From AG-339-G14 sp902553315 (GTDB lineage Bacteria; Pseudomonadota; Gammaproteobacteria; Magnimaribacterales; AG-339-G14), in assembly GCA_902553315.1 (NCBI GenBank), contig CACDKN010000001.1, positions 62,001 to 126,000 of the forward strand: a stretch of DNA of 64,000 nucleotides, written 5' to 3'. Positions 53,910 through 62,246 of this stretch are shown here, piece by piece. Each line of letters opens with the position of its first letter. Position 1 is the stretch's first letter. Both the position numbers and the translations under genes were made by a program. The notes beneath the pieces are model-generated. The model saw only the letters and a program-made list of their open reading frames with translations. It was not told where the DNA came from and did not search any database.

Positions 53910-55154
53910 TTAACTAACCACCTTTTTTTTACCTGTTACCACTTCAGATATAAGTGATTGTTTATATTCCTGTAAAAGTTTGATTCTCTTGTTCTCTGTA
54001 GAAACTTTCTCATAAATCTTTGAATTGGAATGTTTAATAAACTCATTAATTTTAATAATTTCGTTAATTGGAGGAAGTGGAAACTTTGTTGATAGTATTC
54101 CATCTGGTGACACCCTTGGTACCTTTACTCCAGTTGATAGGGAATTCAAATATCCAATCAACACATCTGAGAAAAAAGAGTTAAATATAAATTCTGATAA
54201 GTTTTTTTGTTCGGTTCTTAATACAATCATCTCCCCAATTGAATACCCGTCAAAGTCAACCCTTAGAACTTTTTTAAGATAAATCCTCAATTTATTCAGA
54301 AGTATATCTCCGGGAATAAATTTATAACCTTCACCAGAATGTTCACTAAAGAAGTTGGTACAAATTCCAGTGTCTGACTCAACGTATTCAGGTGAAATTT
54401 TTTTGTCGTTTTCATTTGGGGTTCGTTTTTCTTTTATATGTTCTACTAAATATTTAAGTTTTTTTATCTCCCAATGTCTTGGAATCTCACCAATCCAATC
54501 CACCCCACTATCCTTCATTTCTACATTTGAATTTAATCCCTTGGTAACTAACTCATTAATAAGTAAGTTTTTTTGTTCCTTAAGAAATTTAATTTTTAGT
54601 TCTATTTTTTCTATCAGTTTATCTATCTGATATGTTTTTTGATCAAGATAATTAACAATCTTGTTTTGTTCTTCCTGTGGTGGATTTGGTATGGGAAAGT
54701 TTTTTAGGGTTTCTTTTCCCAACCCCCATCTATACTCGTAATGAACTCCCTCACCAAAATGAAATAAAACTTTTTCCTTATACAGAGATTGAAAATAGTA
54801 TTTCATAAAGTGAAGGTTTATCTCTTCTGATCGGAGTTTAATTGTTCTATATGATGGACTTATCAACCCTTCTGTTTTGGGTACATCAACCCAACCCGAA
54901 ATAAGATCCATAGGATTGAAAATCAAACATAATGGGTCCACCAAATTGTATTTTTCATATGATTCAGGAAGTTGTCCTTCGTTAGTATCTACTTTTCTTT
55001 CTTTGACACCTGTCAAGGTCAATGACAAAACAGGGTAACTATCAAATTTATCTGTTTGAACATCACTAAAGTAAAAATGGTTTTTTACTTTATCAATTTT
55101 CCATTCTTGAGGGAGGGTATCTAACCACTCAAAACTATGATTAGATAGAATCAC
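53910..55154 (-). CDS. hsdS: Type I restriction-modification specificity subunit
   Basis: A 414-aa HsdS with two target-recognition domains separated by conserved coiled coils. TRD1 spans about 1-150, followed by PIPNPPQEEQNKIVNYLDQK and a helical spacer to about 210. TRD2 starts at DSGVDWIGEIPRHWEIKKL and ends with FPLPPINEIIKINEF plus a C-terminal helix. It sets the bipartite DNA target for methylation and cutting. Full length, overlapping hsdM by 4 nt. Confidence 0.93.
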   Translation of the reverse strand: MILSNHSFEWLDTLPQEWKIDKVKNHFYFSDVQTDKFDSYPVLSLTLTGVKERKVDTNEGQLPESYEKYNLVDPLCLIFNPMDLISGWVDVPKTEGLISPSYRTIKLRSEEINLHFMKYYFQSLYKEKVLFHFGEGVHYEYRWGLGKETLKNFPIPNPPQEEQNKIVNYLDQKTYQIDKLIEKIELKIKFLKEQKNLLINELVTKGLNSNVEMKDSGVDWIGEIPRHWEIKKLKYLVEHIKEKRTPNENDKKISPEYVESDTGICTNFFSEHSGEGYKFIPGDILLNKLRIYLKKVLRVDFDGYSIGEMIVLRTEQKNLSEFIFNSFFSDVLIGYLNSLSTGVKVPRVSPDGILSTKFPLPPINEIIKINEFIKHSNSKIYEKVSTENKRIKLLQEYKQSLISEVVTGKKKVVS

Positions 55155-56851
55155 TCATTCAACTCCTTTATATTTTTTTTTATTTCTTGGTCTAGGGTTA
55201 CTAAAGTCTCTTGAATAGATTCAGATTTCTTTAAGGGTTGATATCTGTAAAATTCTTTAACAAAATTTAATTCGTAACCTATTTTATCTTTTGTTCTATC
55301 CATCCATGAGTTTGGTATGAATGGTTTAACTTCGATTTGATAGTATTCATCTATAGATTTACAAAAAGGAATTCTTTCATGATCTCGAAGTTTCGTATCA
55401 GGTTGTGGGTTTCCATTCTTTAATTTCTTAATACTTCCATTTTCAATAACTGGTTGTTCTACTTGAACCTTTGTATATCCAAAATAAGAGTTATCATATA
55501 TTTTTGATATTTCAGTTTCTTTAAATTCAAGGTATGTGTTTAGAATTATATTTAGACTCTCTGGTGTAATTTCTTTTCTTTTGTCACCAAGTTTTTTCTT
55601 TAAAATCTCAAAGTAACTTGAACCATCAATTAATTGAATTTTTCCTTTTCTGTCGAGAGATTTTTTATTTGTAACTATCCAAAGATAGGTTGTAATACCA
55701 GTATTAAAAAACATACTGTCTGGAAGTTGAACTATTGTTTCTAACCAATCATTTTCAATTATCCATTTTCTAATTTCACTTTCACCACTTCCTGAATCTC
55801 CTGTAAACATTGGTGATCCATTAAAAACAACACCTATACGAGATCCACTGGGTTCCATTTTTGAAATCATGTGTTGAAGAAAAAGAAGTTGTCCATCTGA
55901 TGTTCTGGGTGTTCCAACAGAGAATCTTCCATCAAGTTCTTTAGACTCGTTTTTTACATATTTTTCATCTTTTTTCCAACTCACTCCATAAGGTGGATTA
56001 CATATCATGTAATCAAACTTACGATTAGTGTCTTGATAACCGTCTTTACTTAAAGTACTTCCAAGTTTTATGTTTTCAGGTTGTTCACTTGTAATCAGAA
56101 AGTCAGATTTACAAATTGAATAAGTTTGTGGGTTTAGTTCCTGACCAAACATATTAACTTCTACCTCTTTACTTACATTTTCTTGTATCCAGTCTTTACC
56201 AACCGTTAACATTCCACCTGTTCCACAACATGGGTCATATAAAGAAACTATTTTATTTGGTTTTGATAACTCATCTATTTCAGGTGAAAAGACCAAGGAC
56301 ACTAAAAGATTAACAATATCTCTGGGTGTATAGTGTTCTCCACTGGTCTCATTACTCATTTCTGAGAACTTTCTTAATAGTTCTTCAAAAATACTTCCCA
56401 TTAAATAGTTGTCTACTTTAGATGGGTGAAGATCTACCTCACTAAATTTCTCAACAAGAATATAAAGTGAGTCATTTTCTTCTAACTTTTCAATATGGTT
56501 TTGAAGACCAAAATTCTGAACGATGTCCTGAACATTCGGTGAAAACGATCTAAGGTATTCATATAAGTTTTCATTTAGTTTTGATGGTTCATTTACAAGT
56601 CTTCTCAAATCGTATCTTGAATGATTTGAGAAATTGATACCTAGTTTGGTATGAATAATGTCTGATGGATTATCAAACTTGTCTTTAAGTTCGTTATAAA
56701 GTTTTACTACTTCGTCTTTATGTTCTTCTTGAACACAATCTAATCTTCTTAATACTAAGAATGGAAGAATGACATCACCATACTCATGTTGTTTAAATAA
56801 ACCTCTAAGTACATCGTCACAAATACCCCAAATAAAACTCTCTATATTCAT
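55151..56851 (-). CDS. hsdM: Type I restriction-modification methyltransferase subunit
   Basis: A 566-aa N6-adenine methyltransferase. HsdM_N is at about 1-140 (IWGICDDVLRGLFKQHEYGDVILPFLVLRRLD). SAM motif I is in LYDPCCGTGGML near residue 210, and the catalytic NPPY is in MICNPPYGVSW near 286. It methylates the host target to protect it. It is first in the operon. TTGATA (56880-56885) and TTAATT (56857-56862), 17 nt apart, may be its promoter. Confidence 0.95.
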   Translation of the reverse strand: MNIESFIWGICDDVLRGLFKQHEYGDVILPFLVLRRLDCVQEEHKDEVVKLYNELKDKFDNPSDIIHTKLGINFSNHSRYDLRRLVNEPSKLNENLYEYLRSFSPNVQDIVQNFGLQNHIEKLEENDSLYILVEKFSEVDLHPSKVDNYLMGSIFEELLRKFSEMSNETSGEHYTPRDIVNLLVSLVFSPEIDELSKPNKIVSLYDPCCGTGGMLTVGKDWIQENVSKEVEVNMFGQELNPQTYSICKSDFLITSEQPENIKLGSTLSKDGYQDTNRKFDYMICNPPYGVSWKKDEKYVKNESKELDGRFSVGTPRTSDGQLLFLQHMISKMEPSGSRIGVVFNGSPMFTGDSGSGESEIRKWIIENDWLETIVQLPDSMFFNTGITTYLWIVTNKKSLDRKGKIQLIDGSSYFEILKKKLGDKRKEITPESLNIILNTYLEFKETEISKIYDNSYFGYTKVQVEQPVIENGSIKKLKNGNPQPDTKLRDHERIPFCKSIDEYYQIEVKPFIPNSWMDRTKDKIGYELNFVKEFYRYQPLKKSESIQETLVTLDQEIKKNIKELNE

Positions 56852-56856
56852 TTTTA

Positions 56857-56885
56857 AATTAAAATTAGTTCAAATTTATTATCAA
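56857..56885 (-). promoter_or_regulatory. Putative hsdM-hsdS-hsdR promoter
   Basis: A minus-strand TTGATA -35 and TTAATT -10 separated by 17 nt fill the 36-nt gap between rmuC and hsdM. The -10 ends 5 nt before ATG, leaving almost no leader. Confidence 0.4.
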
Positions 56886-56887
56886 CA

Positions 56888-57973
56888 TTATCTATCTTCC
56901 CTATGATCTTCAATGAAGTCCATTTCAAGGTCCTCAATTTTATTTGAAGAATCACTCAGCTCTTCAAATTTTCTTAAGGTTGGCATTAATCTTGAATTCC
57001 AAGAAGACATAGATTTTCCTAAGGCTTTTTTTGCTGATTCCAAACCAGAATTTATTTTTTTAAATTCGTCGGTAAATTTAATTGCGCGACGGTGTAACTC
57101 TGAACCGAGTTCAATTATTCTATTAGCGTTGCCTGCCATTTTTTGTTGTGTAAAAGACAATTCAACGGTCTTCAAGCAAGCGTAAACAAGTGAAGGTGGA
57201 CAAAGCATCACTTTTAATTTCGCAGATTTTTCTACAATATCCGGCATTTCTTCAACCGCAGCTGTAAAAGCGGACACGTTATCAAGCCACATGATGACAA
57301 AATCTGGAGAACCCGTTTCGTAAGCAGAATAATCTTTAGTTGAAAGATCCTTGACGTGATTGAAGAGATCTTTTGCATGTTTTTTTAAATAGGCCTTTTT
57401 TTTCTGCAAATCTTGTTCCTCAATAGCCTCAATGTATGCTTTCAAGGGTGCCTTACTATCAATTACAATTGAACCGCCTTCAGCTGTTTTAATGATGATG
57501 TCTGGTCTTAGCCCCGATTCGTCTCCTTCTCTTGATTCTTGTTCAAAATAACTTACATCTTTAACAAAACTTAATTCATCTAACATTCTCTTAAGGGATT
57601 GTTCAGCAAACGATCCTCTCACACTCGAATTAGATAAGGCCGCAACCCATTTCGAATGCGAAGAGCTTAGACTGCTTAAACCCTCTCTGAGCTCTGTTGT
57701 ATTCTCATTCCATGATGTCTTAGCGCTAGAAATCTCTTTCGATAAATCTTTCACTTCTTTTTGAAGGTCTTGTTTGATGATATTAATACTTTGATTGATC
57801 GAGGCATCTTCTCTACCTTCTCTATTTTTTATTTCTTCGATGACCTTTTTTGAAGTTTCATTAAACTGATTCTCAAAAGTATTTTTTATTAAAGACTTAT
57901 TAAGCAAAAAGAAAATTATTCCGCCGAACAAAACACCAGCAAAAAAAGAAAAAAATATTATTATCGCTTCCAT
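56888..57973 (-). CDS. rmuC: DNA recombination protein RmuC
   Basis: A 361-aa protein with an N-terminal membrane anchor (IIIFFSFFAGVLFGGIIFFLL), a coiled coil to about residue 110, then the RmuC nuclease-like core (RGSFAEQSLKRML, RPDIIIKTAEGGSIVIDSKAPLKAY, FVIMWLDNVSAF). RmuC limits inversions at short inverted repeats. ATG at 57973 is preferred to the TTG two codons upstream. It lies upstream of hsdM on the same strand. Confidence 0.92.
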   Translation of the reverse strand: MEAIIIFFSFFAGVLFGGIIFFLLNKSLIKNTFENQFNETSKKVIEEIKNREGREDASINQSINIIKQDLQKEVKDLSKEISSAKTSWNENTTELREGLSSLSSSHSKWVAALSNSSVRGSFAEQSLKRMLDELSFVKDVSYFEQESREGDESGLRPDIIIKTAEGGSIVIDSKAPLKAYIEAIEEQDLQKKKAYLKKHAKDLFNHVKDLSTKDYSAYETGSPDFVIMWLDNVSAFTAAVEEMPDIVEKSAKLKVMLCPPSLVYACLKTVELSFTQQKMAGNANRIIELGSELHRRAIKFTDEFKKINSGLESAKKALGKSMSSWNSRLMPTLRKFEELSDSSNKIEDLEMDFIEDHREDR

Positions 57974-57985
57974 AGTCAATTTAGA

Positions 57986-58177
57986 TTAATGCAGTGTTCT
58001 ATATGTTTCTAAATCTTTCGAGAGAATTTCAAAAGATTCTTGATGGCTTTTCAATACCTTAATGATTTCCATTCTTATATTTATTAATTCTTCCTGAAGG
58101 ACAATTATCTTTTCTTCTTCGGTCAAGGCTTCTTTATTGAAACTTGATATTTCTGCTTTTTTTAGTTTTTTCTTCAT
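57986..58177 (-). CDS. Small coiled-coil protein
   Basis: A 63-aa, lysine- and glutamate-rich protein with an uninterrupted heptad-like stretch (EEEKIIVLQEELINIRMEII) from about residue 20 onward. No family is recognised. It lies 12 nt before rmuC and 4 nt after the HAxxRxxQRG gene on the same strand, so it may be a partner of either. It could be an antidote-like or scaffold peptide, but nothing in the sequence proves this. Confidence 0.5.
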   Translation of the reverse strand: MKKKLKKAEISSFNKEALTEEEKIIVLQEELINIRMEIIKVLKSHQESFEILSKDLETYRTLH

Positions 58178-58181
58178 TTTC

Positions 58182-58505
58182 TTAATGTAACTTATTGAAT
58201 AAGTGCTTTCTTTTATTATTTTTGTTTTTTTTAATCCTTTTTGTACTGTGCATGGCTGTTATTAAAACGTCATTATCAACAATTAATGCGACTTTATTAA
58301 GTTGCTTATCATTTTTCTTTATAAAATCCTCATATTCTTTAGTTTCAGATATGTTCTTGAGGGCTTTTTTTGTAAAAAAATATCTAAATGACTGGTGATC
58401 TCTTATTTTCTCACCATGTTCATAAATAAATTCAGCTACATCAGTGGAAATTCCTCGTTGTTGCAGTCTAAGTACGGCGTGTTTAGTCTTATATAATTTG
58501 TTCAT
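58182..58505 (-). CDS. DUF4258-like small basic protein (HAxxRxxQRGI)
   Basis: A 107-aa basic protein. Its N-terminal KHAVLRLQQRGIS matches the H-A-x-x-R-x-x-Q-R-G-I signature of DUF4258, a family with a RelE/BECR-like fold often found with toxin-antitoxin or mobile regions. A central ALIVDNDVLITAMHS strand and a very lysine-rich tail follow. ATG at 58505 is chosen; the in-frame TTG at 58541 lies inside the promoter. A TTGACA-N16-TAAATT promoter is just upstream. The function is uncertain. Confidence 0.6.
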   Translation of the reverse strand: MNKLYKTKHAVLRLQQRGISTDVAEFIYEHGEKIRDHQSFRYFFTKKALKNISETKEYEDFIKKNDKQLNKVALIVDNDVLITAMHSTKRIKKNKNNKRKHLFNKLH

Positions 58506-58513
58506 AAATGCAT

Positions 58514-58541
58514 AATTTAATGTTTTTTTTACATTTGTCAA
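58514..58541 (-). promoter_or_regulatory. Promoter with operator-like repeat upstream of DUF4258-like gene
   Basis: The consensus -35 TTGACA (58536-58541, minus strand) is followed after 16 nt by TAAATT (58514-58519). The spacer carries an inverted repeat AATGT-N7-ACATT (58519-58535) centred on a run of seven T on the plus strand, well placed for a repressor. Confidence 0.5.
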
Positions 58542-58556
58542 CTTTTAATTTCATAT

Positions 58557-58629
58557 ATGTGAATAAATTACACATTAAAATCGCTTTTTATTGCATTTAT
58601 AAAATATTTCACTTATTATTCACTAGTGA
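58557..58629 (+). promoter_or_regulatory. Promoter/operator region of the 607-aa protein operon
   Basis: TTGCAT (58591-58596) and TATTAT (58614-58619) are spaced by exactly 17 nt. A perfect palindrome TCACTAGTGA (58620-58629) covers the expected +1. An upstream inverted repeat ATGTG-N9-CACAT spans 58557-58575. The palindromes suggest a dimeric repressor controlling the divergent pair. Confidence 0.5.
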
Positions 58630-58638
58630 TTGGTAATT

Positions 58639-60462
58639 ATGAATAAAGAATTAGAATACATAGATCGCTTGCTTAGATCTTCTATAAAACTAGAGGACGT
58701 TACTGAAAATTTTAATGGAGATACTAAAGATTCTTTTAAAATTCTTTTAGATCTAGCTTCAAGCAATCCTAAAGAAGATAATGATTTGTATGTTACTTCT
58801 CAATCGCGAGATTACGATTTTGATGACTGGTTAGATAACGATAGACCTGTAGATCAAATCAGGTTTGATCCATCACTAGCATCTCAAGAAGCTCCTCTTA
58901 ATCCTAAGAATCTAAATTTAATTCTTTTACTATTAAATAAAAATTCTTTAACAGCAGAGATTTTTTGGACAGGATTTTCCGAAGCTTGGTTACAGAAAAA
59001 AGATATAAAAGTGCCTCTATCTGTAGGTGAGATTGTACAAATTTTAGAGATTTTGAAAAAAGAAGAATCTAAAGAAGAAAATGATGCATCTATTAAAAAT
59101 CTATTTAGCAAATTCAAATCTTTTATTAGAAATAATGGGATTTTGTCCAAAGCATCTTGGACGCACATAGAAACTCCGATTGCCTCTACATTAGATATAG
59201 GTGCCGTCGGCAGCTTAAGAATGGATCGAAAAGATATTATCGATGGACTATTTAAAGAAGAATATTCTATTTTACTAAATGCGTATTTAGCTCTTCAAGG
59301 CATTTCTCCGTTAGGAGGAGATGGAAGAGAAAAATCGAAATCCGATAGAAACACTCCTAGTGAAAAGGAATTAAATAAATTAATTGATTTCGGTTTGATT
59401 TCTGATGTTGATGAAGAAAAGAAATTAAATTTAACTCGTTTAAAGAAACCTTTGCAATATCGTGGCAAAAAAAACCTAATAACAGGAAAAAATATTTCTT
59501 CAGAAAACATGGCAAGAATACAATACATAGAACATTTAGGATTGATAAACGATTCTTTGGCAAGTCTTATAACTAAATTAGAGAAACTAGAAAATAGTGA
59601 GAGCGAGGACGAAGCATATCTACTAGAATTTGGATTAGACGAGTGCTTAAGGAGAAGTTTTTCGATAAAAGTAGACGCATTAAAAAAAGAAAATCCTTAT
59701 TTATCTGGCCTGAAAGATAATAAAGATTGGCTTAGTCAACTTCCAAAAGATATGCCCAAAGAAGAAGTTGAAAGATGTTATGAATCAATAATAAAAAATA
59801 AAAATGCTCATACTGACGATCCAACTATAAAGTACTTTTTGAGTTACTTTGCTCCATACACAAGCGATAGTCTGGCAAAAATTTTTATAAACTCAATCAA
59901 ATATTTAAAAGCCTGTATTTATGCTCGTTATTGTTTAGAACGATATGAGCTTAATCGAATTGGAAGTATTGCAATGAATTCCTTAACTGAAGCATCTTTG
60001 ACCTTGGCTGCAAATTTTTCATCTATAAAAACAATAAAGAATCAAATGTCGAGAAAAAATTCCTCTATTTTTTTAGAAAAAAAATATAGAAAATCGAGCG
60101 TATTTACTGAGGAATTTTTAAAAAATTTCGTTAAATTTATTAAACAGCCTGGTCGAAATAACATTTGGAAAGAATTTGTATTCTCTGGAAATTTTGATAG
60201 CTATGTAGATGAAGAAATTCTAAACAATGTTTTGAGAAAATTTGATCAGTGTTTTATAAATAAAGTGAGACTTCCAAAAAATAGTCCGCCATCAATTTTT
60301 TCTCTTGCTAATTCAGAATCTATAAAAAAAGAATTATTGAATGACTCATCTTTAAAGAACAGATCTGCGCTTATTAAAAGCTTTTATGAGAGTAAGCTAA
60401 AAATTCTTAATGAATCGGATTATTACTTGAAAGATTGGGAAAAAAAGGCAGGAGATGCTTGA
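58639..60462 (+). CDS. Unrecognised 607-aa protein, first gene of a four-gene operon
   Basis: I do not recognise a family. The protein is cytosolic by appearance (no signal peptide or membrane helix), mostly helical, with an acidic N-terminal ~75 residues (DYDFDDWLDNDRP) and a lysine-rich C-terminal third. A Gly/charged linker near residues 220-240 (GISPLGGDGREKSKSDRN) divides two halves. No nuclease, ATPase or zinc motif is evident. ATG at 58639 is preferred over TTG at 58630. It has its own divergent promoter with palindromes and overlaps the next gene by 8 nt, so it probably works with the membrane protein, AlkB and methyltransferase genes that follow. Confidence 0.8.
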   Translation: MNKELEYIDRLLRSSIKLEDVTENFNGDTKDSFKILLDLASSNPKEDNDLYVTSQSRDYDFDDWLDNDRPVDQIRFDPSLASQEAPLNPKNLNLILLLLNKNSLTAEIFWTGFSEAWLQKKDIKVPLSVGEIVQILEILKKEESKEENDASIKNLFSKFKSFIRNNGILSKASWTHIETPIASTLDIGAVGSLRMDRKDIIDGLFKEEYSILLNAYLALQGISPLGGDGREKSKSDRNTPSEKELNKLIDFGLISDVDEEKKLNLTRLKKPLQYRGKKNLITGKNISSENMARIQYIEHLGLINDSLASLITKLEKLENSESEDEAYLLEFGLDECLRRSFSIKVDALKKENPYLSGLKDNKDWLSQLPKDMPKEEVERCYESIIKNKNAHTDDPTIKYFLSYFAPYTSDSLAKIFINSIKYLKACIYARYCLERYELNRIGSIAMNSLTEASLTLAANFSSIKTIKNQMSRKNSSIFLEKKYRKSSVFTEEFLKNFVKFIKQPGRNNIWKEFVFSGNFDSYVDEEILNNVLRKFDQCFINKVRLPKNSPPSIFSLANSESIKKELLNDSSLKNRSALIKSFYESKLKILNESDYYLKDWEKKAGDA

Positions 60463-60715
60463 AGATTTAAAAAAAGGAATAAGTTTTTCTGTGAAATTAA
60501 TTTTAATAATCTCAGGAATGACTACAACATTTGCATTTATGATTGGAGTTGTCTGGCTATTTTCAGAATTAGCAAACATATTTTCAGGTCAAGCAACCAA
60601 AGACGAATATCTGCTTTATTTTGTAGTTTTTAATATAGTATTAACTTTCGCTATGTTACTTTTTGGAGATCGTAATTTTGAAAAAAAAGAAATCCCTAAT
60701 AAATCCCCATACTAA
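60455..60715 (+). CDS. Small two-helix membrane protein in AlkB operon
   Basis: An 86-aa protein with a basic amphipathic start (LEDLKKGISFSVK), two transmembrane helices at about residues 14-38 and 52-69, separated by a polar loop (SGQATKDEY), and a charged tail (FGDRNFEKKEIPNK). No family is recognised. It overlaps the 607-aa gene by 8 nt and its stop abuts the AlkB ATG, so translation of all three is coupled. It could anchor the large protein to the membrane. Confidence 0.65.
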   Translation: MLEDLKKGISFSVKLILIISGMTTTFAFMIGVVWLFSELANIFSGQATKDEYLLYFVVFNIVLTFAMLLFGDRNFEKKEIPNKSPY

Positions 60716-61330
60716 ATGACTCAAGGCGATTTATTTCAAAAAGAAAATTCTCTTGCAATTTCCGGAGATCAAGGTGAGGCAGAATACGTTCCAAATTTTT
60801 TTTCTACTGAAGAAGCTGATCATTATTTTAATTTAATTAATTCTGAAACTCCTTGGGAAAGGCCGCATATAAAAATGTTCGATAAATCTTTTCCAATTCC
60901 AAGAGATACCGCATGGTATGGTGAGAAAGGCTACATATATTCAGGCATAAAAAACAAACCTCTCGGCCTTACAGAAACTCTAAAAGAATTAAAAAATAAA
61001 GTAAGTAATAGGTGTAATGCTGAATTTAACTCGTTACTTCTTAATAGATATCAAACTGGTATTGATAAACTTGGATGGCATGCAGATGATGAGCCCGAGC
61101 TTAAAGAATGTCAGTGCATTGCTTCGCTCTCTTTTGGCGAGGGAAGAGATTTTAGAATAAGAAAAAAATCAAATTTTAGATCAAATAAAGATAAAACTTT
61201 CAAATTATTTCTTGAACATGGAAGTCTCTTAATTATGCGGGCTCCTTTACAAACCTACTGGGAACATGAAGTCCCAAAAAGAAAAACTGAGAACTCAAGA
61301 ATAAATTTAACTTTCAGATATGTCTCTTGA
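60716..61330 (+). CDS. AlkB-type 2-oxoglutarate/Fe(II) dioxygenase
   Basis: A 204-aa AlkB-family protein. The iron ligands are H122 and D124 (LGWHADDE) and H184 (WEHEVPK); 2-oxoglutarate is bound by R195 and R201 in RINLTFR. The NRYQTG segment and the PRDTAWYGEKGYIYSG substrate lid resemble ALKBH2/3-type enzymes that reverse 1-methyladenine and 3-methylcytosine in DNA or RNA. It lies between the 86-aa membrane gene and a methyltransferase-like gene, which it overlaps by 11 nt. Confidence 0.9.
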   Translation: MTQGDLFQKENSLAISGDQGEAEYVPNFFSTEEADHYFNLINSETPWERPHIKMFDKSFPIPRDTAWYGEKGYIYSGIKNKPLGLTETLKELKNKVSNRCNAEFNSLLLNRYQTGIDKLGWHADDEPELKECQCIASLSFGEGRDFRIRKKSNFRSNKDKTFKLFLEHGSLLIMRAPLQTYWEHEVPKRKTENSRINLTFRYVS

Positions 61331-62246
61331 CTTAAGCAATGAAGTTGATTACAAAAATTGGAATACCTTTTTTAGTGACACTTTTGAAGACTTCTTTATT
61401 GAAAGAAAGCTCAAAAATAAATATGAAGTAAAAGGGTATCTTTATAATTTAAAGGATTCTGCCAAGACGCTATGGCGATCTTATAGAAGCAAAATTGTTG
61501 AAGTAAATTATGACGATCCATTGATTCAGGAAGCCTATTTTTTTAGGTACTGCGTTTTATATCACTCGACTGTTTTCAAAGTCTTAAATTTTGTTAAAGA
61601 TTTCTATAAACCCCAGACAGATTCTCAATATTTAGAATATTCTTTTATTTCAGCCGGCCCTGGTAGTGAAGTTTTAGGTTTTTTTAATTGGATTCATAAG
61701 AATTTTCCACGAGAATTAGAAACTTATAATGAAATTACTCTTTATGATAAATCAACTTGGGGTATTCCTAGAAAGGTCATCACAAAGGCTTTAGAAAAAA
61801 AATTGTCAATTTTTGAAGGCTATAGAATCAACTCTATTCACAAGGACATATTTGAATTTTCTTACGATTTAGATGACACAAATCAAAAAATAGTCTTGTT
61901 CCAAAATTGTTTAAATGAAATTTTGGTATCGGAGGAATCTAAAGAAGAACTTTTTCTTATTTTACAAAAAATTTCTAATTCTTTAGTTTCTGGAGGAATG
62001 CTAATTTTTATAGATAGAGCTAACTACTCTCATACTTTTGAATTTTTAAATGAAGTAGAAACGAGGTTGAGAAAGAAATCTTTTATTCAAATTTTTAATC
62101 AGGATTACCTTTCTCAGGTCAATGAGTCTCGACTAGATAGAATTGAAATTCCTGAGTTAATTAAAAATAACCTTTTTACAGGAGAATCTGGGCTCAAGCT
62201 TTCTTTAAGGAATGAAATTATTTGTAAAATTTTTCAAAAAAAATAA
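61320..62246 (+). CDS. SAM-methyltransferase-like protein
   Basis: A 308-aa protein. Residues 107-120 (EYSFISAGPGSEVLG) look like SAM motif I with GxGxE. EITLYDKS then sits where motif II usually is, LFQNCLNEIL resembles motif IV and VSGGMLIFIDRA motif V/VI. An N-terminal ~100-aa helical extension precedes this fold. No NPPY, so it is not an evident N6-adenine enzyme; the substrate is unknown. Its start codon lies inside the last codons of alkB, so the two are made together. Confidence 0.65.
   Translation: MSLDLSNEVDYKNWNTFFSDTFEDFFIERKLKNKYEVKGYLYNLKDSAKTLWRSYRSKIVEVNYDDPLIQEAYFFRYCVLYHSTVFKVLNFVKDFYKPQTDSQYLEYSFISAGPGSEVLGFFNWIHKNFPRELETYNEITLYDKSTWGIPRKVITKALEKKLSIFEGYRINSIHKDIFEFSYDLDDTNQKIVLFQNCLNEILVSEESKEELFLILQKISNSLVSGGMLIFIDRANYSHTFEFLNEVETRLRKKSFIQIFNQDYLSQVNESRLDRIEIPELIKNNLFTGESGLKLSLRNEIICKIFQKK

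Noticed and set aside
53910..53935. Phase-variable homopolymer in hsdS
   Set aside because: The A/T run lies in the last codons (KKK) and slippage would change only the tail.
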